Of a DNA stretch of 64,000 nucleotides, positions 54,444 through 64,000 are shown piece after piece. Each line of letters opens with the position of its first letter. Positions within the stretch are counted from its first letter, which is position 1. This stretch comes from Bullera alba. Lineage: Eukaryota; Basidiomycota; Tremellomycetes; Tremellales; Bulleraceae. The stretch spans positions 186,001-250,000 of the forward strand of contig BCIX01000006.1 in the NCBI GenBank assembly GCA_001600095.1, read 5' to 3'. The translations under genes and the position numbers were made by a program. The notes under the pieces are model-generated. The model worked only from the letters and a program-made list of their open reading frames with translations, ran no database searches and was not told the DNA's origin.

Positions 54444-57400
54444 ATGAAGCGACTTGCGGACGCCTTCACGTGAGTCCCTCCAAACACTGCATGTGGCCTT
54501 GTCGAACTGACTCGAGACCCTTAGGACGCCGAATCCGAACAACGAGTCGTCATCTAGGCTATCGCCTCTCGAAACAACTTTGACTTCGCTCTCGGACGGC
54601 GCTCATCGACCCCCACACCGGTCTTACTCGCCTAGCCCCCAGCGGAGCATATACGACGATCCCCGCCAAACCCGGCACTACACCACCTCATCTTCGTCAT
54701 GGAGTCACACACAGAACCTCAGTGTGGACAACTTGTATCCCGGCTCGAGAGATGCCAGAGGGCGCATGGGACCTATCGCGCCTGTTGCCCGGAGACCGGG
54801 TTTGTTGAGGACACATACGGATGAAGGGATCTCTCGAAGTCAGAGCGCCACCCCGACAGCGAGATACAGAGATGCCAGCGAGAGCGGGACCAAGGAGGCA
54901 GGGAGAAAGGGGGTGAAGGTGAATGTGCTAGCTGGGGCGAGCAAAGAACAGAGAGGATGGGGAATGAGCACTTTGCCGGGCTCGGGAAGAGTTACGGCTA
55001 TGGTAGCTGGTCCCGAGGGGAGATACGCCGTTGGCGGCGGACAGTGTGAGTGAGAGAACTCAGCTACTTTTTATCTCTCTTAGAGCGTAAGCTGAACTGG
55101 CGTAGACTTGAGAGTACTTCAGATTTCGTCCGAGGGCAGCGAGTCGACTACACCCACTGGACCTCCTCCTACCCCGCTAGCAAAAGGACCGGGTGGTGCT
55201 ACGATAGTGGAGTTGGCCAATTTGTGGAAAGGTCAGTGGGGAGTGAGCAAAGGGGTGAATGACTTGGATTGGGGTGTAGGCCGTGAGTGATCAATTTCGC
55301 CTCAATGCCTCCTACTGACATTGCCCCGCAGAGTTCAGCTCGAAGATCGTCAGCGCCTGTCCCAGCGGCAACATCTTGATCTTCGATGTCACCAGAGGGA
55401 AGCAAGGTGAGTGTTGGATCAGCCCTGACGACTTTAGCTGACAAAGAGCAGAGAAGGAGGTCAGCGGAGGTCATCCGAGACCGATGAACGTGACTAGGCT
55501 GTGCAAAACGCCCTCTCACGGGCATCTGCTGATCACAGGAGGGACAGAAGGTCAAGCAAAGTTATGGGTAGGTCGTCTCCATTCCTTGTTAAACCATCTG
55601 ATTTTGTTAGGACTTGCGAGAGCGAGAACCGACGATCAGGAAATACTTCAAACACTCTGTCCCCATCACCGCCCTCACATTCGCCCCAGAGTCCCCCCAC
55701 TACTTCCTGGTCGGGCTGGAGAACGGATCGATACAGCGTTATGACCTGAGACACCAGCATAAACCCATTGGCAGAGTCTGGGGCGCTCACGGAAACAAGC
55801 CGGTGATGGATCTTCGATGGAAAGACGGGATCGACGGCGGTTGGTTGGCCAGCGCTGGCACAGATAGGACTGTTCAGGTGAGTCAAGCATTTCATCTAGA
55901 CTAGGTCTCACGCTCGTCTAGATTTGGGACATGTCGAATAACTGGGAACGACCACCGACTCCGCTTCACGTCCTACACACGCCCTATCCCCTACGCAGGG
56001 TCGCCTGGCGCCCTAACCACGACACTGAACTCGCCATCGTCCCGCTCACAAACTCGCTCTCTGCGTCCATGACCTCGCTTGACCCTTCAATCTCGTCGAT
56101 ACCCCAGGGGCTGGGCTCCCATCCGACGACAAACGACACTGATGCGCATATCGAGATTTGGGACGTGCGTCGGCATCATATCAGTAAATACACCGTGCCG
56201 ACACAAGAGGGTCCTTCCGTTGGGCTCAACTTTGTGGACGAGAAGACGTTCGTGGCCGCGTTTCAGAATGGTACTTTTGCCCAGGTAGATTTGGATCAGA
56301 GGGAGATGGAGAAGAGATTGCCACTGGATACTATCCCGAGACAAGTCATGTGCTGGAACATCAGGGGGGACATGGTTTTCGGTCTGGACAGGTTCAAGTC
56401 TGGGGAGATTCCATTTGACGACCCGTAAGTCTGGCCCGTGCTGGGGTGAATTCAAGCTAACTTGGCCTCGTAGGAAACCCGAATACTCCAGTCATTGGGA
56501 CAAGGTCGGACAAAAGCTCAAAGGCATCGGAGACCCTGCGTATGCCCCTCTCCAGACGGTGGGCATTTTGCCATTCCCAGAAAGGGAGGAAGACGACTTT
56601 GCATACCTCGCCGTGCACTACAAAGTGGAAGGGGCGGCTCCAGAGCTTCTGTGTCAGTGGAATTGCGATGTGAGTGTTGCATTACAATCTCCGTCAAGTA
56701 CAAGCTTACATTGCGAGTAGATAGCCGCTTTAGCAGGTCGAATGGACGATGCGAGATTGTGGACCCTGTTGAAAAGCCTGATTGAGGAGTTTGCCCCTTC
56801 GTCCGACGCAAAGCATTTCGACGAGGGAATCTTTGGCGACACGATCCTGCAAATGGAGAAGAGGACTTCGCCCACCGACATCTCTCCAAGGGGTTCCTTG
56901 GCAAAGCCCCAGCCACCCGCCTCGCCACATTCGATACCGCTAGAACGACTAGAGGACGCTCTTGACGACACGGAAGAGACGTTATTATCCTCATCATCAG
57001 CCTCTTCCGGGAGTAGCACTTCAGATTCCTCTTCTGATGCTGGATCAGCAACGCCAATGCGATCAAAGTTCTTCGCATTCGCCCCTCCCGATCCGAAACG
57101 CGTAGTAGACATTCAATCGACTTCGCGAGCTGTCTCCTCCAGTCGACAAGTCTCGTCTAGTTATAGAGCCACGCCCAATGCGCTCTTGGCGCAGAGTCTC
57201 AGTCAGGCAAGTAAGGTGCCTCTGGACAGATCGGCCAAATCTAGGGAGTCGAGGGGCTCGACCTCTATGGAAGCCGATTACCCCGATCCATACGGCGTCA
57301 TCAATTCCTACACCCCTCCGCCACCGTCGACAACGGCATCAAACTCGACGTCGAGGCTCGTGTCCAGAGGCGTCGGCGAGTGGCCGGATCCATATGGGAT

Positions 57401-58593
57401 AGGACACCGCAGCGCAGAAACCTCTGCTCGAGTCTCGCCAATGACCTCGCACAAGCCGAGTCCCAAGTTGGCACCAGAGATGAAGAATGTGAAGACGCCA
57501 TTGAGGGACTGGACTCTTTCGGGCGGATCGGGAAGCTCGGAGAATAGGCAAAAGGACTATACGGACTCGGAGTGGGCGGCGTACAAGGCCAAGAGGTGTC
57601 AAGTGCTTCTCGACTGGTGGCAGTGTTATGTCAACGACGTGAGTAAAGGCCGCACGGGAGGATACGAGCTGACAGTGTCGATAGGGAGAGGTTCAGATGG
57701 CGACCGTGGTCTATATAATTGGAGCTTGCGTGGTAGACTTTCCTCGCCACCAGTGCGAGCGGATAGCCCATTCCTATGTCGGTGGGTGACTGTCGACGTC
57801 AGGGCTTGCAGATGGCTGCTGACAACGACTAGATATGCTTGATGCGCATCGGCTGGCCATTCCAGCGGCGTACATGCGCCGTCATGCGCTCATGCCTTCC
57901 CTAGAGGTCCGCCCCACAGACGAAGGAATGACCCATGTCGTGACGTGCGAAAAGTGTAAGCGGTCCACTGGGGCAGTGGACATTCCCCTCGCCGAGGGGA
58001 CTTTCTGGTGGTGCAAGCGGTGCAAAGCTGCTGCGAGGCGCTGTGTCATCTGGTAAGCTCTACCCCGGAATCTGCGTACGTTACTGACGATCGCGAATAG
58101 CCATCAAGCTGCCAAGGGATTGTGGTTGGGGTGTGGCGCTTGCAAGCACGGCGGCCACCATGGCTGTATGGTCAATTACTTTGGTGAGCAGCTTGTCCCG
58201 CCAAGTGTACTGAATACTGAGACGCGAGTAGCCACTGCACAATTACGCACAACCCCCTCGAACCAACAAGAGCAGACTCGACGGCCCCCCCTCACTCGAC
58301 AGCAATCACCGGCGGGGCTGCGCAGGAATCAATCTGTACATCCTGGTCAATCTGGTTTATCTGGCTTTTCCACTTCTTCCCTCCCTGGCACATCACACGA
58401 ATCGTCCGGTTACGTCGATAGATCGACCCGCACGTCCGGCGAGACGGATAGGAACGAGGGCGCGTTGGACGACGGGGAGGGGCGGTATGTCCAAAAGTGG
58501 AATGCCTGTCCTCAAGGCTGTGGGTGTCATTGTCGGACAGTCATGGCGCCGAGAGAGGCCCGAGAAGGGCAGGACAATCCCGCGATGGGGTAA
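54444..58593 (+). CDS. SEA2: SEA2/WDR24-like subunit of the SEACAT/GATOR2 complex
   Basis: WD40-RING scaffold of the complex that relays amino-acid sufficiency to TORC1 at the vacuole. About ten exons from ATG 54444 (MKRLADAFT joined to TPNPNNESSSRLSPLE). The N-terminal 130 residues are disordered. WD repeats follow: IVSACPSGNILIFDV, LLITGGTEGQAKLWDL, ITALTFAPESPHYFLVG, WLASAGTDRTVQIWDMS, HIEIWDVRRHHIS. A long Ser-rich linker precedes a helical part (LLDWWQCYVNDGEVQMATVV). The C-terminus has a zinc-binding RING-like domain: CEKCKRS, WWCKRCKAAARRCVICHQ, LWLGCGACKHGGHHGC, and after a Ser/Thr-rich insert CPQGCGCHC. The insert inside the RING is lineage-specific. Domain order matches WDR24/Sea2. 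Confidence 0.88.
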
Positions 58594-58912
58594 TCATGCA
58601 GTGGTATCGGAAACGAGGGGCGTGATGCTGATACGAGTATGATCTGACGTCTTGAGAGTGGGTTTTACTGAATGAGAATCCTTTATAGCTCCCCGGGCTA
58701 TCCTTTTCGCGGACACTGGAGGAGCAGGATGGAGATGGTGAAAGGGCACGCTGGTGTGGGTAGGGGAAAGCAGAGCTGGAGCGAGTCGACACTGCAAATC
58801 GACACAACCATCATCACATCGCATTGTCTTAGTCGCCCACAGTTTCCAATCGACTAGTGATCATATCCGGCAATTACACCCCCTTACTATCGACTATAGC
58901 TCACACCTCGCC
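58594..58912. other. Intergenic region
   Basis: 319 bp between two plus-strand genes. Nothing identifiable. Confidence 0.6.
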
Positions 58913-59543
58913 ATGGCCCTCACTGCGATGAGTGTTGCTACTCGCTTTTCCCCATTCTCCAACTCGCTCTTCGCCCCCTCTCCCCCGACTCTACCGCAGA
59001 TCCCAACTCTGGCCGAATTGCAGAAACACGCACAGGCCATGACGGAGGGTATAGCCTGGCCAGGCAAGACTGCCATTGCAGCGCCTTACAACTCGAAGTA
59101 CCCGGAATCCGCACATGCCGGTAACGGAGCCAATGGCAACGGTGTCATGGGTCCGAGCTGGTTCAGTGGGATCATGAACGAAAGTCCACCGCCATCATAC
59201 GCGCCAAGCGATCCGCTCCGGGACAAAGCCGAGGTTGAGGCTGAGAAGAGAGGGGGAGCGGCAAAGTTGAAGAAAGGGAGGATCGGGTGGAGACGACTGA
59301 ATGTCCAAGAGGGTTTGCCGTCAGAAGTCCCGCCCGTGAAGAGCAAGAAGAAGAGCGCGTTCAAAGCGATTCGTCTGGGTAAAAAGGATCCGTACGCCCG
59401 GCTGGAGGAGGCTCGGCAGCCGAAAGTGAAGGAGGAGCAGCAGGGCAAGGAGGTCACGTGGTGGGTATGGTGAGTGAGTGCGTCGAGCCTTTCCCGGAGA
59501 CATTGCTGATGCTGGACTTAGGATGACGTGTCAGGCTCGATGA
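58913..59543 (+). CDS. Small hypothetical protein with a PPSY motif
   Basis: About 190 residues from ATG 58913 (MALTAMSVATRFSPFSNS). It has a Pro-rich start, an Asn/Gly linker, a PPSY motif (MNESPPPSYAPSD) that could bind WW domains of Rsp5-type ligases, and a basic Lys-rich end (PPVKSKKKSAFKAIRLGKKD). Two ends are possible: without splicing it stops at 59473 (VTWWVW); if a 49-nt intron is used it ends WVWMTCQAR at 59543. No family recognised. Confidence 0.55.
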
Positions 59544-59660
59544 GTGGCCGACGAGGGCCTGGCTGAAACCCTGACGTGGCTTTGACGCGACTGATACCCT
59601 CATGACTGACTACGTACAAGTATACCCATGCTATGACCTGATCTAACCGTCTGTAAGATC

Positions 59661-60093
59661 ATGACCGGAGGGAAAGATCGCGTGTGTGACCCGCGTGTTG
59701 ATATTATCACTATTGTCTCTCACGTTCCCTCACATCCCTCGCGTTCCCCCACAGTCAGCACAAGCCCTAAGATCCGCCAATACCCGCGTATATCTCGACA
59801 AGGAACAAGAGCCGAGCCCAGGCCTTCCAGCATATCCACCCGCGATTATCCGAAAACCGTCACTCCCTTCTCCTCTCGCCTCCTACCACACCGCAAACGC
59901 CCAAACCCCCTCGATCCGCCTGATTCACCATACCCAAGCACCCACGATCCACGCCACCCCTCGCCCACGCTCTTCAGCGACCCGCGCTGATCCACTCCCT
60001 CCTTTGACCTCGGCCGCAAGGGTGATCGTCAAAGGATCATCCGATGTGACATACCCCCCAGTCGACGATCCCCTCCCAGTCGATGAGGATTAG
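59661..60093 (+). CDS. Small hypothetical protein, two exons
   Basis: Exon 1 is 59661-59681 (MTGGKDR), exon 2 59755-60093; the intron has GTGTGT/CCACAG borders and a pyrimidine-rich 3' end. The product is 119 residues. It is Pro/Ala/Ser-rich (SAQALRSANTRVYLDKEQE, AYPPAIIRKPSLPSPLASYH) and ends in an acidic tail (VDDPLPVDED). Without splicing the long frame has no ATG, which supports the intron. No family recognised. Confidence 0.45.
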
Positions 60094-60638
60094 CGGCAAA
60101 GTTGGACTTTGGGACGATTTAAGAGATATCCACACTGGGGACGTCCTTTTCATCATATCCTCCTTGGGTCTACTGCGAGTGGTAAAAAGGAGATCAGCAA
60201 GCCAGCAAGTTATCAAGTCTTGTCTTGGAAACGCATACCTCAAGTACGAGAACAAAAGGCTGAATCAAGTGTGCTATAGTGTGCATCGTACTCACCTTTG
60301 ATCACCACCGACTCGAACGAGAAGCAATAGAAGCGCAAAGAAACACGCTAGCCGGTGACCGATACCCGTACAACGAAACGCGACTACCGACGGTCATCAC
60401 GAATACTCCAAGACAAATCAGCTTGTCGATCTGCATACTTGAACAGTAACCTCAATATTGTTTCGTCAAGCAGTCTATCCGCTCTTGATCAGCTCACTCA
60501 CCTGGTGTATCGACCCCAACAATTTACATTCTCGATTCAGACCCTCACTTGAATCCCCTCGTCGAGCTCATATCCACTCACAGACTAACCCACTCACGCC
60601 TCCTTTCTGCAAGTGACTCACAAAGCTCGTCTCTCGCC
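60094..60638. other. Upstream region of the HMG-box gene
   Basis: 545 bp. A word ACAAAAGG at 60252 is close to, but not the same as, the ACAAAGGG pheromone-response element known for basidiomycete HMG factors. No gene. Confidence 0.45.
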
Positions 60639-63073
60639 ATGAGCAGTATGCAAGTCGATCCCCAGGTCGCGCACAAGTCGGCTTCCCCGCCAACCAGTGA
60701 GTAACTCCTCCCTTGATAGGGATACGCTGACCAAAGACTGGTAGACCGCTCCGGGTCGTACTTCTCGCCACCGCCCTCCGACCACTCTGCGCCCAGAATC
60801 CAGCGCACACCTGTCGAGCAAGCTCATCATATCGTCCCGCGACCGACAAAGAGCCTCAGCCCACCGCAGACCAGTCGGCACACGCCACCCACCACCCCGC
60901 CGAGACATCACTCTCTGGGTTTTGCCGTCGACCAGGATGAAAGTGGTCAGGGGGCAGGAACCGACTTGCTGGTCGCCGTAGATCCCGAGATGATGGTGGA
61001 GGACCCGCTCGAAACGGCAAAACCGCCTCAAGGGAAGCAAGCCGACCCGCAAGTTCTGGCTCAAGAGAAGGCTGACTGGACAAGCTCGTTCGTCATTGAT
61101 CCCTCCCTTACCCTGCAAGAGGAACAAGTGGAACAAGTCCAACCACAAGCTCAGGATATTGGTCGGCCCGCTATACCTCCCTGGAACCTCACGACCGAGG
61201 GGTTGTCCAGTGGAACCGACAGTCAACCACAGACTTCAACTTCCAACTCCCCAGCTACACCAGTGGGACTCGGCGCGGAAGGGCTGTACCATGGCCAAGC
61301 GTACGAAGAGCTGTCGAGGCAGAACTCTATGACGGATCTCAATAGCTACATCGGCTCGGACCTGACCAGTGAGAGTAGGTTTGAGATGATGGGACACCTG
61401 GTCGACCCAGACGCCGAGGGAAGCGAGGTGGGCCAACCCGAAGGCGTGGACAAGGACGGCGGGGTCCCTGCTCCAAAGCCAAAGAAGAGCCATGCCAGAA
61501 AGGTGAGCATGCATTCCAGCCATTGGGTCATAGTGCTGACGATTAGTAGCAACCACCGGGACATATCAAGCGCGCGAGAAACGCTTTCATCCTGTTCCGA
61601 AAGCACATTACCGATTCAAACTTGATCCCAACGTCGGTCGAGGTCAAGCACCAGAACATCTCGGTGGTGGTGAGTCAGTGCCAAGCACTATCTGGGCATG
61701 GGCGCTGACTGCCTTTCTGCAGGCGGCCAAGATGTGGCGTGAAGCTCCTCAGGACGTCCGTCAGAAGTTTCAAGAACAAGCAAGGATCGAAAAGGAGGAA
61801 CATCAGAGGTTGTAAGTGGACGCCAGCGTGTTTTGGGTAATTAGCTCATTGACTTGTAGGTACCCCGGGTACCGCTACCAACCGGTGTTTCGACGGGCAG
61901 ATATTATTCGCCGCCGAGTGCGCAAGGACCCGGCTGAAGACGACAAAGTGGAGGCAGTGGCCGAAGCGCTGATCAAGGGGAAGGCCGGGGACGATCTGGA
62001 AAAGGAGATCAAGGAGCAGCTCACCACTCGGAGCGAGATGAGCGAGAGTGATGCCGAGGGCAGCGCGAGACCGTCCGGAAGTCGAAGGTGAGTATAGGTA
62101 TTCTCTGAGCGGTATGATGACTGACTGGGATAGGCGACGACGAGATGTTGGCCAATTGTCCAAAGGGGCGATCAGGGCACAAAGGGCACAAGCGCGAGCC
62201 AAGCAGATGCGACAAAACCTGCTCGGACCGAATCTGCTCAACATCTCAATGTACAACGCCGCCGCTCAAGCTGCCGCCGCGGCCCAGCGTGCCGGTCTGC
62301 AGCCCCCACCTGGTGGTATGGTGAGCATGGCCAACCACCCCGGTGCTGCCCATCATCACCACCTGCAGTACGCCATGGCGGAGAGCTACCTCCCCATGGG
62401 GTACGACGGGGATGGCCGGCCTATCTCGTATGAACACCCAATGTACCAACAAGGCATGGCGCTCGGCGGTGTCGATGACTCTGGGGAGATGTATCGACTC
62501 CCTCCGATCGATCAACATGGTCTACCTGGCAATGGCGGAGTATATGATCATCCGCATGGTCCTCATGGCGGACACGCGCCGCATGGCTGGACGGACGGAC
62601 AGGGCGTCATGGCCGGGGAATACTGGGATGAGAACGCGGTCGGAGGGGAAGGAATGATGTATGATCAATCGCAAATGATGGGTGAAGGGTATTACCCACC
62701 TATCCTCCCTGGAGACGAGTACGCCAATCATGACTATGCCAACAACCTGCCTTTGGAGTCAATGGCAGAGTATCACCTCCCTCCACTACTGGATCATCAT
62801 CAGGATCCCCCAGGGTCCTCCGCCCAGCAAGGACACGGTTCTCTCGATCACCTACGCTTTGACGATCAAAGCAAGGATTTGCCGGATCCACGAATGAGAG
62901 AATGGGCGAGGGACGGCCAACAGACGCCATCCGGACACGTCATGTTCAACGAGAGGTTGTTCGATGGCGCTCTAGGAAGTGCGACTTTGCCCGCGCTGGA
63001 GGGCAGGAGGGACGAGGGGCTCAGTGGGTTCGACGAGGCGATCGCCCAGGTAAACGATATTGCACAGTGGTAG
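60639..63073 (+). CDS. HMG-box transcription factor (MATA-HMG, Prf1/Mat2-like)
   Basis: Sequence-specific HMG-box regulator in about six exons from ATG 60639 (MSSMQVDPQVAHKSASPPT). The first 280 residues are disordered and Ser/Pro/Gln-rich. The HMG box starts after an intron: HIKRARNAFILFRKHITDSN, NISVVAAKMWREAPQDVRQK, EQARIEKEEHQRLYPGYRYQ. The RNAFILFR and YPGYRYQP words are typical of the MATA/SOX-like class rather than non-specific HMGB. Basic stretches on either side (RRADIIRRRVRK, RRRRRDVGQLSKG) could be nuclear signals. The long C-terminus is rich in His, Gly, Met and Tyr. In basidiomycetes such factors include Prf1 and Mat2 of the mating pathway; orthology is not shown here. Confidence 0.83.
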
Positions 63074-63147
63074 ATGCGTACGTGTTTGTGTATATGCATT
63101 GAGTACAGGCTCTGGAAGGCTACAACGACGGCCACAGGACCCCGTGG

Positions 63148-63836
63148 CTATGCCTCGCTGGAGACCTTCTTGCTGGCCGGGTCCATGATCTCGCCTTTGA
63201 TAGCAGCTCTAGCGTACACCGCCGACGTGATGACGTAGTATACCGCACAGTCGACCGTCTAGTCGTCAGCTAATGCCCTTGTGGTGTGGACCTACTTGAT
63301 AGACCAGGATGCCGGTGAATCCAGCGAGAAAGTAGAACACCGCTCTGAACTGGAACGATCGGTGCAGACTGGTCTTCTCCAGCTAGACTCATGATCAGCC
63401 GACGTCTCATTGGTGGTTGAGGCTACTCACCATGGGCAGAGGAGCCTCCAAGGCCAATGTGAACAACGCCATGAGAAGGGTGAAGATCTGTACCAGAGGA
63501 ATGTTCACGATTATCGTCACGAACGGTTTGGTATTCGCCCCCGGGCTACGCCTGTCAACCCATGTTACAGTCTTTCGATGAGATTGCCTCACATCAGTCC
63601 AGCTGGTCCGAGTTCAGCGCCAATCATGTCCCAGAAGAATTTGCGATAGAAGAAAGCCCAGAAGCTGCCTGATGACCGTCAAATCCCTCCCAAGCGGCGG
63701 TTTTGGGTGTGCTCACCCCAGGCCATATCTTCACTGTGGTCAGCGCTATGTCTTCCATCTAGGCCTAGTGTGCTCACAGATCGCAGACGTGATGGCGAGG
63801 AGCCGGCCCCATTGATGCCACATCAGGTTTCCCATT
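63148..63836 (-). CDS. Four-helix membrane protein, DUF7727-like
   Basis: Fungal membrane protein of unknown function, about 155 residues from ATG 63836 (MGNLMWHQWGRLLAITSAI). Six exons, one of only 12 nt (63717-63728), which supplies the Y-M-A-W residues between ITSAI and GSFWAFFYRKFFWDMI. Then KPFVTIIVNIPLVQIFTLL, LFTLALEAPLPMLEKT, SLHRSFQFRAVFYFLAGFTG and TVDCAVYYVITSAVYARAA. The MGN.MWH.WGRL start, FYRKFFWD, LE.PLP and LHRSF words match a conserved ascomycete/basidiomycete family I recall as DUF7727. Four membrane helices. No enzymatic motif. Confidence 0.8.
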
Positions 63837-64000
63837 GCACCTCGATCAACGAGGTGGTGTACGGTATTGAATGTAGTGTCCTATCACCTAGCTGGCCAGC
63901 AGCGGGCAGTGTTTTGTCGATTCGGTGGGGTGCTCTTGATGAGAGCGAAGAGTGACTATATGTGATGTAAGGCGATCGACGGTGGGGAATATAGATGCCG

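Noticed and set aside
60252..60259. ACAAAAGG as a pheromone-response element upstream of the HMG gene
   Set aside because: It differs from the known ACAAAGGG core and a single 8-mer match is expected by chance.

Overview
This window is nuclear DNA from a basidiomycete fungus, most likely a Tremellomycete yeast of the Cryptococcus/Kwoniella type. The genes are compact and close together on both strands. Most are broken by several introns of about 45-60 nt with GTGAGT/GTAAGT donors and CTAAC-like branch sites. The gene set is typically fungal (MSC7, AIM6, ARH1, MGR2, ubinuclein/HPC2, SEA2/WDR24, a MATA-type HMG factor). I see no bacterial, viral, transposon, CRISPR, tRNA or rRNA features. I placed splice sites by hand, so gene ends are firmer than internal exon edges.

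Layout. 1-907 (+): 3' end of the eIF2B beta gene. 1053-6220 (-): mitochondrial translation factor GUF1, running in frame into a PPR-like protein. 6570-8186 (+): cysteine synthase. 8765-10439 (-): PAP2/AUR1-like membrane enzyme. 11681-14356 (+): MSC7-type aldehyde dehydrogenase. 14563-16880 (-): disordered protein. 17608-18687 (+): GNAT acetyltransferase with a 46-bp duplication over its stop codon. 19021-20669 (-): AIM6-like protein. 21985-28237 (-): three intronless genes for proteins of about 480-510 aa that are divergent paralogs of one family I do not recognise, with a small extra ORF between two of them. 28744-29403 (-): TXNDC17-like thioredoxin. 29702-31912 (+): SAS4-domain-like chromatin protein. 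32156-33155 (-): tyrosine phosphatase. 33498-34341 (-): membrane protein. 34613-35553 (+): ZNF830. 35724-37392 (-): mitochondrial protein. 38177-40368 (+): C2H2 regulator. 40772-41368 (+): MGR2/ROMO1. 41884-45647 (-): large coiled-coil protein. 46915-49854 (-): ubinuclein/HPC2. 50447-52037 (+): Cys-rich membrane protein. 52168-54040 (-): adrenodoxin reductase ARH1. 54444-58593 (+): SEA2/WDR24. 58913-60093 (+): two small unknown genes. 60639-63073 (+): HMG-box regulator. 63148-63836 (-): four-TM DUF7727-like protein.

Most of this is ordinary housekeeping content without operons. Several products act in or on mitochondria (GUF1, the PPR-like part, ARH1, MGR2, probably the cysteine synthase and the 35724-37392 protein), but fungal genes are not usually grouped by function, so I do not read this as a pathway cluster. 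The two most unusual features are the three-member tandem family at 21985-28237 and the uninterrupted GUF1-PPR reading frame, where splicing of one 49-nt intron appears to decide between a GUF1-only protein and a fusion.
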